Shown in pieces: positions 6,208 to 13,335 of a stretch of DNA of 14,461 bases. Source of the DNA: an uncultured Oscillospiraceae bacterium. Lineage in GTDB: Bacteria; Bacillota; Clostridia; Oscillospirales; Acutalibacteraceae. Numbering within the stretch: position 1 is the stretch's first letter; each line of letters starts with the position of its first letter. Below the pieces are notes generated by a model. The model was not told the DNA's origin, did not search any database, and saw only the letters and a program-made list of their open reading frames with translations. The stretch covers positions 1-14,461 of the forward strand of contig URCA01000059.1 of assembly GCA_900546265.1 (NCBI GenBank), in the 5' to 3' direction. The position numbers were made by a program, and so were the translations under genes.

Positions 6208-6303
6208 TAGACTAAGCGTTGGATAAAGAGAGAAATCTGCGGCTTTTTATCCCGACGCATCAGAACCGGACAGAGGCCGGATTTGAAAGGATGGGTAACA
6301 CAG

Positions 6304-7317
6304 ATGAACAGGAAAAAGGCAGCGGCTGGTTTTCTCGCGGCGCTGCTGGCGGTTTCGCTGACCGCTTGCAACAAGCCGGCCACGCCGCCGGCGTCCTCCG
6401 CGGCGGCCACAACGGAAGCGACAGCGCCGTCCACCACCATGGCGACCACGGAAAGCACCACGACCACCACCGAGACAGCGGCCGCCACGACCACCAAAAA
6501 GAAAACCACCACCAAGAAGCCCAAGCCGAAAACCACCGCCCCCAGAAAAACCGCCGCCCCCACCAAGGTGACGCTGCCCACCAACGCGCCCACCGGCAGC
6601 CCCACGCCACCGCCCACCACCACGCCCACAGAAAACCGGTTCGTGCTGTCCGCCCAGGGAAAGGCAGCCCTCGCTCGGTATCAGAAGGGCCAGGAGAAGT
6701 TTTTCGCGCTGGACAGCTACCACTACACCGGCCACATACAAATGGAAATGAACGTGGACGGACACGCCTTCATGATGGTGACTTCCTCTAATGAAATGTA
6801 TAAAAACGGGTCTACTCATCAGTTATATGCCACGGATTTCAGCAGCGGGGCAGGCGACCAGTCTCAGCACAGCATTTACATCGACGGGACGTCCGTCTTT
6901 GAAAACACCGACGGGACTATCAAGACCTTCGCTTTTGATCCGGACGCCTTTGATTCCGCTTTTGACTACGCCAGCTTCTCGCCCTTGGAGGAAAGTAATA
7001 TCCTCGGCTATTCTACAGAAGGCGGCGCGGACGTTTTCACATTTCAGCTTTCCGAAAAGGATACCCAGTATTTTGAAGAGCAATTCGGCTTAATTCGCAA
7101 TCTGATCGTCACCATGAAGGTAAGCTATACGCCGGAAGGTTACGTGTCCACAGAAATCGACACGTTCTCGGCGGACATCGGCATAGTTGACGAAACGACC
7201 AACACCACCGGCTGGTACACCCTACGAATCGTCAACAAAACCATCTATGACAAGCCGGGGCAGCCGGTGACGGTGCCTAGGCCGGACTGGGTGCCTGCCG
7301 ACGCGGACAACACCTGA
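6304..7317 (+). CDS. Thr/Pro-rich lipoprotein of unknown function
   Basis: Predicted membrane-anchored lipoprotein of 337 residues. The signal peptide has a basic start (MNRKK), a hydrophobic stretch and the lipobox LTAC, with lipidated Cys22. Residues about 23-110 are low-complexity Thr, Ala, Pro and Lys, a flexible spacer that could cross the cell wall. Residues about 115-320 form a predicted beta-rich extracytoplasmic domain. It has alternating patterns such as YHYTGHIQMEMNVDG and YIDGTSVFENTDGT, reminiscent of LolA/LppX-like or DUF6612-type lipoproteins. That resemblance is impressionistic. The ATG at 6304 is preferred over TTG at 6283 because it gives a clean signal peptide; AAAGGA lies 12 bases upstream, a little far. 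It is transcribed alone, with its own promoter and terminator. Confidence 0.85.
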   Translation: MNRKKAAAGFLAALLAVSLTACNKPATPPASSAAATTEATAPSTTMATTESTTTTTETAAATTTKKKTTTKKPKPKTTAPRKTAAPTKVTLPTNAPTGSPTPPPTTTPTENRFVLSAQGKAALARYQKGQEKFFALDSYHYTGHIQMEMNVDGHAFMMVTSSNEMYKNGSTHQLYATDFSSGAGDQSQHSIYIDGTSVFENTDGTIKTFAFDPDAFDSAFDYASFSPLEESNILGYSTEGGADVFTFQLSEKDTQYFEEQFGLIRNLIVTMKVSYTPEGYVSTEIDTFSADIGIVDETTNTTGWYTLRIVNKTIYDKPGQPVTVPRPDWVPADADNT

Positions 7318-7366
7318 AAAAAGCCCGGGCGTTTCCTCTAGGGGGAAACGCCCGGGCTTCTTGTTT
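7317..7366. terminator. Bidirectional intrinsic terminator
   Basis: A perfect 16-bp stem (7321-7336 with 7344-7359) has a 7-base loop. T-rich sequence follows on the plus strand (CTTGTTT), and a six-T run follows on the minus strand (7322-7317). It ends both the plus-strand lipoprotein gene and the minus-strand thioesterase gene, which converge here. Confidence 0.95.
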
Positions 7367-7376
7367 CGCCTCTCGC

Positions 7377-7781
7377 TTATTCCCCGACGGGGCGGCGGGC
7401 GGCGGCTTTTTCCTCGAAGCGGGCAGTCTTGACGGTGCAGCGCTGGTGCGTGCCCTCCCCGACGGGGCCGGCCTCATCCCGGGCGGTGACGTGAAAGGTG
7501 AACCGGCGGCCATCGGTTTCCAGCAGGACGGCTTCCACCGTCACGGTCATCCCCAACGGGGTGGCGGCGGTGTGGACGATATCCAGGGCGGTGCCCACGG
7601 TGCCGATCCCCTCCTCGAGACAGGGCTGCACGAGATGCATACAGACCGCCTCCATCAGCGCGGCCAGGCAGGGGGTGGCGAACACGCGGGCGGTGCCGCT
7701 GCCCACCCGGCAAGCCAGCTGTTCCTCGGTGACCGTGCGGCTTTCCGCGCGGGTCATGCCCACCAGGGCTTTTTCTTCCAT
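7377..7781 (-). CDS. FlK-like hotdog thioesterase
   Basis: Predicted 134-residue hotdog-fold acyl-CoA thioesterase related to fluoroacetyl-CoA thioesterase FlK. The signature run GSGTARVFATPCLAALMEA is at residues 28-46, followed by GTVGTALDIVHTAATPLGM at about 60-78. Candidate catalytic residues are Thr36, Glu44 and His70. Their spacings of 8 and 26 equal those of the FlK triad as I recall it (Thr42, Glu50, His76). The family is widespread in bacteria that never meet fluoroacetate, so the native substrate is more likely another short acyl-CoA. The ATG at 7781 has GAGAGGAG about 11 bases upstream. It is a single gene ending at a shared terminator, divergent from the membrane acyltransferase gene. 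Confidence 0.88.
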   Translation of the reverse strand: MEEKALVGMTRAESRTVTEEQLACRVGSGTARVFATPCLAALMEAVCMHLVQPCLEEGIGTVGTALDIVHTAATPLGMTVTVEAVLLETDGRRFTFHVTARDEAGPVGEGTHQRCTVKTARFEEKAAARRPVGE

Positions 7782-7805
7782 ATAGAAGGACTCCTCTCGG
7801 TTTTG

Positions 7806-7834
7806 TTGGCGTTTTTTGAAAATCGTGGTATACT
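7806..7834 (+). promoter_or_regulatory. Promoter of the membrane acyltransferase gene
   Basis: TTGGCG (7806-7811) and TATACT (7829-7834) on the plus strand are separated by 17 bases. The start should fall near 7841, leaving a leader of about 27 bases. It lies in the 86-base divergent gap shared with the FlK-like gene. Confidence 0.75.
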
Positions 7835-7867
7835 AATGACCATCTCGGATGTGCGGAGGGATGCCAG

Positions 7868-8629
7868 TTGACCGAAACAAACGGCCGGACGGGCCGGATA
7901 TATTTCATGGACGAGGTGCGGGGCTTCGATCTGCTGCTGATGGTGGCTTTTCACGGGTTTTACACCGCTGGATACCTTTTCGGCTTCCGACCCGCGGCCT
8001 GGCTGTTTAACTTTTTTAACCCGGTGGAGCCGTTTTTCGCTGGGCTGTTCATCCTGATCTGCGGCATCTCCTGCCGCTTGTCCCACAGCAATTGGAAGCG
8101 GGGCGGGCTGCTGCTGGCGGTGGCCGCCGTGATGTCCGCGTTCCTCTTTGTGTTCATGCGGGAAGAAATGATTTGGTTCGGCATCCTGCACTTCCTGGCG
8201 GTGTCCATCCTGCTGTTCGCTCTGTGCCGGCCGCTGCTGGATAAAATTCCGCCGGCTTGGGGGGTGGCGGCCTGCGCCGTGCTGACCCTGATCACCTGGT
8301 GGGTTCCCGGCTATCGGGGAAGCCAGTTTGGCATTCCGGGGCTGCTGTCCTTCCCCATACCGGAGAGCGTGCGGGCCTGCGGGTGGCTGTATCCCCTGGG
8401 TTTGGGCCTGGGCGAGGGGGCCGATTATTTCCCGCTGCTGCCCTGGCTGTTCGTGTTCCTGGCGGGCAGCTTCCTGGGGCGGTGGGCCAAGGAGGGACGG
8501 TTCCCCCAGTTCATGTATGTCAGCCGGGCGCGGTGGCTCGCCTGGCTGGGGCGGCACACGCTGATTATTTACGTTGCGCACCAGCCGGTGTTGTTCGGCC
8601 TGTGCTGGGTGATTGCGGCGATGGTGTAA
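7868..8629 (+). CDS. DUF1624 / heparan-alpha-glucosaminide acetyltransferase-like membrane protein
   Basis: Polytopic membrane protein of 253 residues with about seven hydrophobic segments. The opening RIYFMDEVRGFDLLLMVAFHG puts Arg18 and His29 in the first helix, as in the DUF1624/YeiB-like acyltransferase group. FGILHFLA near residues 104-111, DYFPLLPW near 194-201 and the final LIIYVAHQPVLF agree with it. Members are thought to move acyl groups onto sugars or other surface molecules; the substrate here is unknown. The start is TTG at 7868, supported by GGAGGG 7 bases upstream; the nearby ATG at 7861 is out of frame. It is transcribed alone between its own promoter and terminator. Confidence 0.85.
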   Translation: MTETNGRTGRIYFMDEVRGFDLLLMVAFHGFYTAGYLFGFRPAAWLFNFFNPVEPFFAGLFILICGISCRLSHSNWKRGGLLLAVAAVMSAFLFVFMREEMIWFGILHFLAVSILLFALCRPLLDKIPPAWGVAACAVLTLITWWVPGYRGSQFGIPGLLSFPIPESVRACGWLYPLGLGLGEGADYFPLLPWLFVFLAGSFLGRWAKEGRFPQFMYVSRARWLAWLGRHTLIIYVAHQPVLFGLCWVIAAMV

Positions 8630-8657
8630 AATCGTTTCCTTATGCCCTTTTTTGTTG

Positions 8658-8690
8658 AAAACAGCGCCGAAAGTCTTCGGCGCTGTTTTT
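8658..8690 (+). terminator. Intrinsic terminator after the acyltransferase gene
   Basis: A 14-bp stem (8658-8671 with 8676-8689) has a 4-base loop and a TTTTT tract at its 3' side. It lies 28 bases after the stop. It could also work on the minus strand for queT, which ends at 8718, though the T-run there is shorter. Confidence 0.9.
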
Positions 8691-8717
8691 ATACACTTTT
8701 TCCTTAAAATCCGGGTT

Positions 8718-9260
8718 TTAAATACGGGCGCGGCGGCCGAAGAGATGGGCGGCGGCGCCGGAACGCTCCAGCGCGGCGTGGAGCAGCAGGCCGCAGACGG
8801 TGCAGGCCAGTAGCTGCCCGATCCCGACGGACAGCATATTGATCGCCAGCACCTGGGGCGTGAAAACCGGGGACACCAGAGTCAGCTCCAGTCCCACCAC
8901 CACGGCGTTGATCACCACCGGAGGCAGGGACGCGAGCACCGGGACGCCTTTTACCCGAAGGTTCCGCAGCCGCCAGGTCAGCAGGGCGGCGGCCAGGGTG
9001 GCCAGGGGGCCGAACAGCAAGTCCCACGCGCCGGCGGGATTGGCCCCCATGCCCAGGCCCACCAGGTTGGAAACCAGGCAGCCCACGGCCAGGCCGGGGA
9101 TGGCCGACGGGGTGAAGACGGCCAGAATGGTCAGCATTTCGGAAATGCGGCATTGTCCAATGCCGAAGGACGGGGCGGGCAGCAGCAGGGTCAGCGCCGC
9201 GTACATCGCGGCGATCAGCCCCGCCTGCGCCAGGGTGCGCACAGGGGATTGGGTTTTCAT
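8718..9260 (-). CDS. queT: QueT family ECF transporter substrate-binding protein
   Basis: Small membrane protein of 180 residues with about five or six hydrophobic segments, the S component of an energy-coupling-factor transporter. It captures a queuosine precursor (preQ0/preQ1 or related base) and docks on a shared EcfAAT module, which is not in this window. Family marks are CRISEMLTILAVFTPSAIPGL near residues 37-56, GCLVSNLVGLG at 60-70, GPLATLAAALLTWRLRN near 84-100 and LPPVVINAVVVGLEL after it. The ATG at 9260 directly follows the signal-free N-terminus typical of S components. A promoter and a long structured leader precede it, consistent with a riboswitch. It is not in an operon with queuosine synthesis genes here. 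Confidence 0.88.
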   Translation of the reverse strand: MKTQSPVRTLAQAGLIAAMYAALTLLLPAPSFGIGQCRISEMLTILAVFTPSAIPGLAVGCLVSNLVGLGMGANPAGAWDLLFGPLATLAAALLTWRLRNLRVKGVPVLASLPPVVINAVVVGLELTLVSPVFTPQVLAINMLSVGIGQLLACTVCGLLLHAALERSGAAAHLFGRRARI

Positions 9261-9429
9261 GATACGACCTACTTTCCATAGTTTTGATTGGAGCCGGGGC
9301 TCCGGTCAGGATGGTTTCGAACTGACCTGCGGGGACAAAAAGCCGCGCCATAGGGCACTACACGGGGGTGGAACCCCCGCCTAAAAGCTCCTTCGGCGCT
9401 TTTTATCCCCTAATTAAGGAATAAAGCCA
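9261..9429 (-). promoter_or_regulatory. Structured queT leader, candidate preQ1 riboswitch
   Basis: A roughly 169-base leader precedes queT. Bases 9410-9398 pair with 9343-9331 in a 13-bp helix with one G-U pair. Inside it are a GCC/GGC helix, the motif CCGAAGGAGC, and a CGGGGGT/ACCCCCG hairpin (about 9379-9363). Two further hairpins, GGTCAG/CTGACC (9327-9304) and GGAGC/GCTCC (9303-9290), sit between this domain and the start codon. There is no T-run, so control would be at translation or by a mechanism not visible. The gene is a preQ1-class transporter and preQ1-III riboswitches are known from Ruminococcaceae upstream of queT. The class is inferred from context and not confirmed by sequence match. 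Confidence 0.55.
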
Positions 9430-9435
9430 ATGATT

Positions 9436-9464
9436 ATTTTATATTGACGCGGTTAAAAAGTCAA
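9436..9464 (-). promoter_or_regulatory. Promoter of queT
   Basis: TTGACT (9464-9459) and TAAAAT (9441-9436) on the minus strand have a 17-base spacer. It starts 18 bases after the stop of the upstream hypothetical gene, so queT has its own transcript beginning near 9429. Confidence 0.8.
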
Positions 9465-9481
9465 GAAAGCGACCCGGGGCC

Positions 9482-10234
9482 TTATGGGGCTTTTTGATAA
9501 AGAAAGGCGTTGCCTTTCTTGCCTGTGCGTTGTATAACGCCTAGATTATACAATATGTTAATCAGCGTACCGGTTCCCTTCTGACTCAGGCGGGAGGCGC
9601 GTTTGACATCGGCGGTGGTGAAGGGCTCCGGGAGATCGGGGGGCAGCAGGCTGGCGTAATCCGCCTTCCCGCGCAGGACGGCCACGGGGCCCAGGGCGAT
9701 GGGCATCCGCTCGGCCCGGTGGGATCCCTTCTTGCCGTCGGCGCTCCAGCCGTCGGTCAGCCGGTATTCCTCCATATCGAGGAGAGGCAGCACCACCGTC
9801 AGGCGGGGGTGACCCAGGAGGGCGCGGATATAAACAAGTTCTCGAGCGGCGTCCCAGAAGTGGCCGGTCTTGGGGGATCGGCGGGGCTTGGAGGTTTCAC
9901 CGCTGGCGGGATCAACCCAGACGAGGGTTTTGTGCCAGGTCAAGGGGTGCACCACCGTCACCGGATAGGTTTCCAGCAGGCGTTCCAGCTTGGGGCGCAG
10001 GGCGGAAAAGCCCCGGGTTTGGATTTCCGTCACCTGCTGACCGTCGAAGATGTCGGCCACACAGCGCTCCAGGCGGATTTCGTGATGGCTGTCATCGGGA
10101 TCCAGCCAGTATTTCATTACAGCGTGGAGGCTGCGTTCCCCAAGGGTGCCGATGCCCTGGCGCTGCCGCAGACCGGCCAGGCCGTTCAGCCGGGCCTCGT
10201 CGAACGCGTCGGGATCGAGATAGGGGGCGGTCAT
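9482..10234 (-). CDS. Unrecognised protein with PD-(D/E)XK-like pattern and C-terminal winged helix
   Basis: 250 residues, no family recognised. The N-terminal part (about 25-150) has IGTLGERSLHAVMKYW, then CVADIFDGQQVTEIQT. This gives Glu33, Asp61, Glu70 and Gln72 in the order expected for a PD-(D/E)XK nuclease fold with an ExQ variant active site. A lysine-rich middle follows. The C-terminus (about 205-250) reads like a small winged-helix domain: FTTADVKRASRLSQKGTGTLINILYNLGVI. No transmembrane or signal sequence is present. The ATG at 10234 overlaps the stop of the acyl-ACP thioesterase gene as ATGA, so the two are translated together. The function is unknown. A DNA-acting or regulatory role is inference; the acyl-thioesterase link may be only operon convenience. 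Confidence 0.85.
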   Translation of the reverse strand: MTAPYLDPDAFDEARLNGLAGLRQRQGIGTLGERSLHAVMKYWLDPDDSHHEIRLERCVADIFDGQQVTEIQTRGFSALRPKLERLLETYPVTVVHPLTWHKTLVWVDPASGETSKPRRSPKTGHFWDAARELVYIRALLGHPRLTVVLPLLDMEEYRLTDGWSADGKKGSHRAERMPIALGPVAVLRGKADYASLLPPDLPEPFTTADVKRASRLSQKGTGTLINILYNLGVIQRTGKKGNAFLYQKAP

Positions 10235-10980
10235 GGCTTCGGCACGAAGGACAGGCGGGCGTCGAAGCAGACGCCCCGGTCATGGGCGCCGGTGACGAAG
10301 GCCTCCCCTTCCCGCTCAGCCGCCGTCATATGCAGGGTCTCCCCTTCCACCGCCTCCTTGACAAAGGCGATGGAGAAGCCGGTGATGCGTTTTCCTTTCA
10401 TGCCGCCGGGGAGATAATCGCAGAGGTAATTGGCGTAGATAGTATTGTTCAAATGGCCGTTCCAGTCCACCTCCGACCAGCGCACCACGTGGTCACCGGC
10501 GGGCTTCATATCGTCCGGCTGCTTCCACTTGACGGGGTCGGGGCAGTCGTTGCGACGTTCCGGCTGGGTGAGCAGGCCGTAGGGCTCGAAGGCGTCGGGG
10601 CGCAGCAGGCGGTGATCCCGCACATCCACCAGGGCGAAGGCGGTGACGCTTTCGATAAGCTTCTCCCCCGCCTTGTCCAGGAATTCATAGCAGCGGTAAA
10701 ACTGGGCGCCGCGGGTGCCCCGGTGCCAGGTGCGCAGGGCCACCTCCTCGTTGAGGGCGGGCGCGCGATGGACAACGCTGTTGGTGCGGGTGAGCAGAAA
10801 GGCCATGCCCGCGTCGCAGAGCACTTGATACCCGAGGCCGCCCGTGCGCATATGCAGCTCTCCGATCTCCTGCTGGAGCCGCAGCTGCCCGGCGGGGGTC
10901 AGACGTTGATCCTGCCCCGCGTCGAAGGTGCTGATTTTCACCGGCCAGGTGTAATCCCTGGCGACCGTCGCCTCTTCCAT
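10231..10980 (-). CDS. Acyl-ACP thioesterase (FatA/FatB-like family)
   Basis: Cytosolic double-hotdog thioesterase of 249 residues that would release fatty acids from acyl carrier protein. The second hotdog contains SEVDWNGHLNNTIYANYLCD, with Asp172, Asn174, His176 and Asn178-Asn179. This is the Asp/Asn/His pattern of acyl-ACP thioesterases. The first hotdog includes GQLRLQQEIGELHM near residues 31-44 and the conserved TRT/TWHRGTRG region near 64-91. The ATG at 10980 is supported by AAAGGAG 8 bases upstream. It heads a two-gene unit with the overlapping hypothetical gene. It starts 59 bases after the serS terminator; a TATACC sequence nearby lacks a convincing -35 box, so the promoter is uncertain. 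Chain-length preference cannot be read from sequence. Confidence 0.92.
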   Translation of the reverse strand: MEEATVARDYTWPVKISTFDAGQDQRLTPAGQLRLQQEIGELHMRTGGLGYQVLCDAGMAFLLTRTNSVVHRAPALNEEVALRTWHRGTRGAQFYRCYEFLDKAGEKLIESVTAFALVDVRDHRLLRPDAFEPYGLLTQPERRNDCPDPVKWKQPDDMKPAGDHVVRWSEVDWNGHLNNTIYANYLCDYLPGGMKGKRITGFSIAFVKEAVEGETLHMTAAEREGEAFVTGAHDRGVCFDARLSFVPKP

Positions 10981-11030
10981 GAGGATTCTCCTTTATACTT
11001 TTGGTATATTTTTTGTTGCGTATACATAAA

Positions 11031-11062
11031 GACAAAAATGCGGGCCACGTTTCATGGCCCGC
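11031..11062 (-). terminator. Intrinsic terminator after serS
   Basis: GCGGGCCA/TGGCCCGC (11062-11055 with 11047-11040) forms a perfect 8-bp stem with a 7-base loop, followed by ATTTTTGTC on the minus strand. It begins 6 bases after the serS stop and ends the parA-parB-serS unit. Confidence 0.9.
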
Positions 11063-11068
11063 AAGGGT

Positions 11069-12340
11069 TTAGCGGATGACGTCGACACCCATATAGGGGC
11101 GCAGCACCTCAGGGACGGTGACCGACCCGTCGGCGTTCTGGTAGTTCTCCAAAATGGCGGCCACGGTGCGGCCAACGGCCACACCGGATCCATTGAGGGT
11201 ATGCACCAGCTGGGCTTTGTCGGCCTTGTCCCGCTTGAAGCGGATGGCGGCGCGGCGGGCCTGGTAGTCCTCGAAGTTGGAGCAGCTGGAAATTTCGACA
11301 TACCGGCCGTAGGAGGGCATCCACACCTCGATGTCAAAGGTTTTGGCACTGGAGAAGCCCAGATCGCCGGTGGAGAGAGCCACCACCCGGTAGGGCAGGC
11401 CCAGCAGCTGCAGCACCCGTTCGGCGTCGTGGGTCAGCTTATCGAGTTCCTCATAGCTGGTGGCGGGATCGGCAAACTTGACGAGCTCCACCTTATTGAA
11501 CTGGTGCTGACGAATAAGGCCGCGGGTATCCCGGCCAGCGCTGCCCGCCTCGGCGCGGAAGCAGGCGGAATACGCGCAGTATTTAATGGGCAGGCTGGCG
11601 CCGTCGAGAATTTCATCCCGATGCATATTGGTGACCGGCACCTCGGCGGTGGGAATGAGGAAATAGTCGGGATCGGTCAGCTTGAAGGCGTCTTCCTCGA
11701 ACTTGGGAAGCTGGCCGGTGCCGGTCATGGAAGCCCGGTTGACCATAAAGGGCGGCAGAATTTCGGTATAGCCGTTTTCGGTATGGGTGTTGAGGAAGAA
11801 GTTGATGATGGAGCGTTCCAGCCGGGCGCCCAGGCCTTTGTAGACATGGAAGCGCTTGCCGGTGATTTTGGCCGCGACCTCCGGGTCGAAGAGCTCCAGG
11901 CGTTTGCCGATGTCCCAGTGGGCTTCCGGCTCAAAATCAAAGGCGCGGGGCTCACCCCAGCGGCGCTGTTCCACGTTTTCGGTATCGTCCTTCCCCACCG
12001 GCACGCTGGCATGGGGGATGTTGGGGATGGACAGCAGGATATTCCGCTGCTCAGTTTCCAGATCCGCGGCGCGGGCGGACAGCTCCTTGCCCTCCTCGGC
12101 CAGGCGTTTCATCTCGTCCATGATGGCGGATGCGTCGCCGCCTTCTTTTTTCAGGCGGGCGATGTCCTTGCTCGCGGCGTTCTGCCGGGCCTTGACCCCG
12201 TCGGCCTTAGCGGACAGTTCCCGCCGCTCGGCGTCGATGGCGATGACCCGATCCACCTGCGCGTCCATATCCTTATTGCGGGTTTTCATGGCCTGTTTGA
12301 CCAGGTCGGGGTTGGCGCGTACCATTTTGATGTCCAGCAT
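11069..12340 (-). CDS. serS: Serine--tRNA ligase
   Basis: Class II aminoacyl-tRNA synthetase of 423 residues that charges tRNA-Ser (and tRNA-Sec where present). The N-terminal antiparallel coiled coil that contacts the tRNA long arm covers about residues 25-100 and is rich in Lys, Glu and Ala. The serine-binding TAE is at 231-233. Motif 2 (FRAEAGSAGRDTRGLIRQHQ, 261-280) and motif 3 (NGSGVAVGRTVAAILEN, 383-399) are intact. The length is normal. The ATG at 12340 is the family start (MLDIKMVRANPDLV), with AAAGGAC 12 bases upstream. The 69-base gap to parB has no terminator and is too short for a T-box leader, so it is probably cotranscribed with parAB. A strong terminator follows. Confidence 0.98.
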   Translation of the reverse strand: MLDIKMVRANPDLVKQAMKTRNKDMDAQVDRVIAIDAERRELSAKADGVKARQNAASKDIARLKKEGGDASAIMDEMKRLAEEGKELSARAADLETEQRNILLSIPNIPHASVPVGKDDTENVEQRRWGEPRAFDFEPEAHWDIGKRLELFDPEVAAKITGKRFHVYKGLGARLERSIINFFLNTHTENGYTEILPPFMVNRASMTGTGQLPKFEEDAFKLTDPDYFLIPTAEVPVTNMHRDEILDGASLPIKYCAYSACFRAEAGSAGRDTRGLIRQHQFNKVELVKFADPATSYEELDKLTHDAERVLQLLGLPYRVVALSTGDLGFSSAKTFDIEVWMPSYGRYVEISSCSNFEDYQARRAAIRFKRDKADKAQLVHTLNGSGVAVGRTVAAILENYQNADGSVTVPEVLRPYMGVDVIR

Positions 12341-12409
12341 GTGAATTTCTTGTCCTTTCCAAGCCCCGTGCCGTCCGCCGGCGCGGAACCTTTTTACTTT
12401 TCTTGCCTG

Positions 12410-13282
12410 TTAGGATTCGGGGGCGAGGCGAGCGGCCAGATCCTGCAAATCGCCTGAATCGAAGAATTCGATGGTCAGGGTGCCGCCGGATTTATCACCG
12501 GCTTTCAGGGGCGTGACCTTCACGCGGCGGCCCATGTGTTCGGTGAGGGAGAGCTCGACCTCCTCAAAGAAGGGCGGGCGGGAAAACAGGGCCGGGGCTT
12601 CCTTTTCCTTGCGGGGGGCGCGGGAGGCCTTGGCCATTCGTTCGAGATCCCGCACCGACAGGCTTTTATCCACGGCGGCGGCGGCGGCGTCCAGCTGCTC
12701 CTCCTCGGTGGCGAAGGCCAGCAGGGCGCGGGCGTGACCGGCGGAGAGCTCGCCCCCCGCCACCATCTGTGCGATGGTGTCCGGCAGATGGAGGAGCCGC
12801 AGGGCGTTGGCCACGGCGGGGCGGGATTTGTTCACCGATTTGGCGGTTTCCTCTTGCGTGAGGCCGTAGGTTTCCATCAGGGTGCGGTAGCCCATGGCTT
12901 CTTCCATGGGGTTGAGATCCTCCCGCTGGAGATTCTCAATAAGGGCCAGCTCAGCCGCTTCTTTATCGCTCATTTCCCGGATGACCACCGGCACCTCAGT
13001 CAGGCCGGCCATGCGGGAAGCCCGCCAGCGGCGTTCGCCCGCCACCAGCTGATAGCTGCCGCCGGCCACCGGGCGGACCAGCAGGGGCTGAAGCACGCCG
13101 TGCTGGGAAATGGAGGCGGAGAGCTCGGCGAGCGCTTCGTCGTCAAACTGCTTGCGGGGCTGGGCCCGGTTGGGCTCGATTTCGGAAATGGGAAGGGAAA
13201 CGGTTTTCCCCTCCTCCTCAATGGAGTTTTCGGCGAACAGGACCTCCAGGCCCTTGCCGAGGCCCCCTTTTTTCGCTGCCAT
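12410..13282 (-). CDS. parB: ParB/Spo0J chromosome partitioning protein
   Basis: CTP-dependent DNA clamp of 290 residues that loads at parS and organises the origin region. The N-terminal start MAAKKGGLGKGLEVLF carries the basic ParA-activating patch. The CTP-binding signature GERRWRA is at residues 82-88 and ENLQREDLNP at 116-125. A helix-turn-helix covers about 141-160 (LTQEETAKSVNKSRPAVANA). The C-terminal dimerisation region ends with SGGTLTIEFFDSGDL. The ATG at 13282 has AAAGGGGG about 8 bases upstream. It follows parA by 53 bases and precedes serS. A parS-like site lies upstream of parA, at 14201. Confidence 0.97.
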   Translation of the reverse strand: MAAKKGGLGKGLEVLFAENSIEEEGKTVSLPISEIEPNRAQPRKQFDDEALAELSASISQHGVLQPLLVRPVAGGSYQLVAGERRWRASRMAGLTEVPVVIREMSDKEAAELALIENLQREDLNPMEEAMGYRTLMETYGLTQEETAKSVNKSRPAVANALRLLHLPDTIAQMVAGGELSAGHARALLAFATEEEQLDAAAAAVDKSLSVRDLERMAKASRAPRKEKEAPALFSRPPFFEEVELSLTEHMGRRVKVTPLKAGDKSGGTLTIEFFDSGDLQDLAARLAPES

Positions 13283-13335
13283 TCAGACAGCCCCCTTTCT
13301 TGGAAGACAGGCGGACAGGCTGCGCGCCGCCCGGG

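Noticed and set aside
6207..6819. Minus-strand frames of 140 and 190 codons opposite the lipoprotein
   Set aside because: Their Val/Gly/Arg-rich repeats are the complement of the Thr/Pro/Lys spacer of the lipoprotein. No start signals support them.
7754..8581. 275-codon minus-strand frame opposite the membrane acyltransferase
   Set aside because: It is the antisense of a clearly membrane-like gene. The product is Gln/Pro/His-rich with no hydrophobic or domain pattern.
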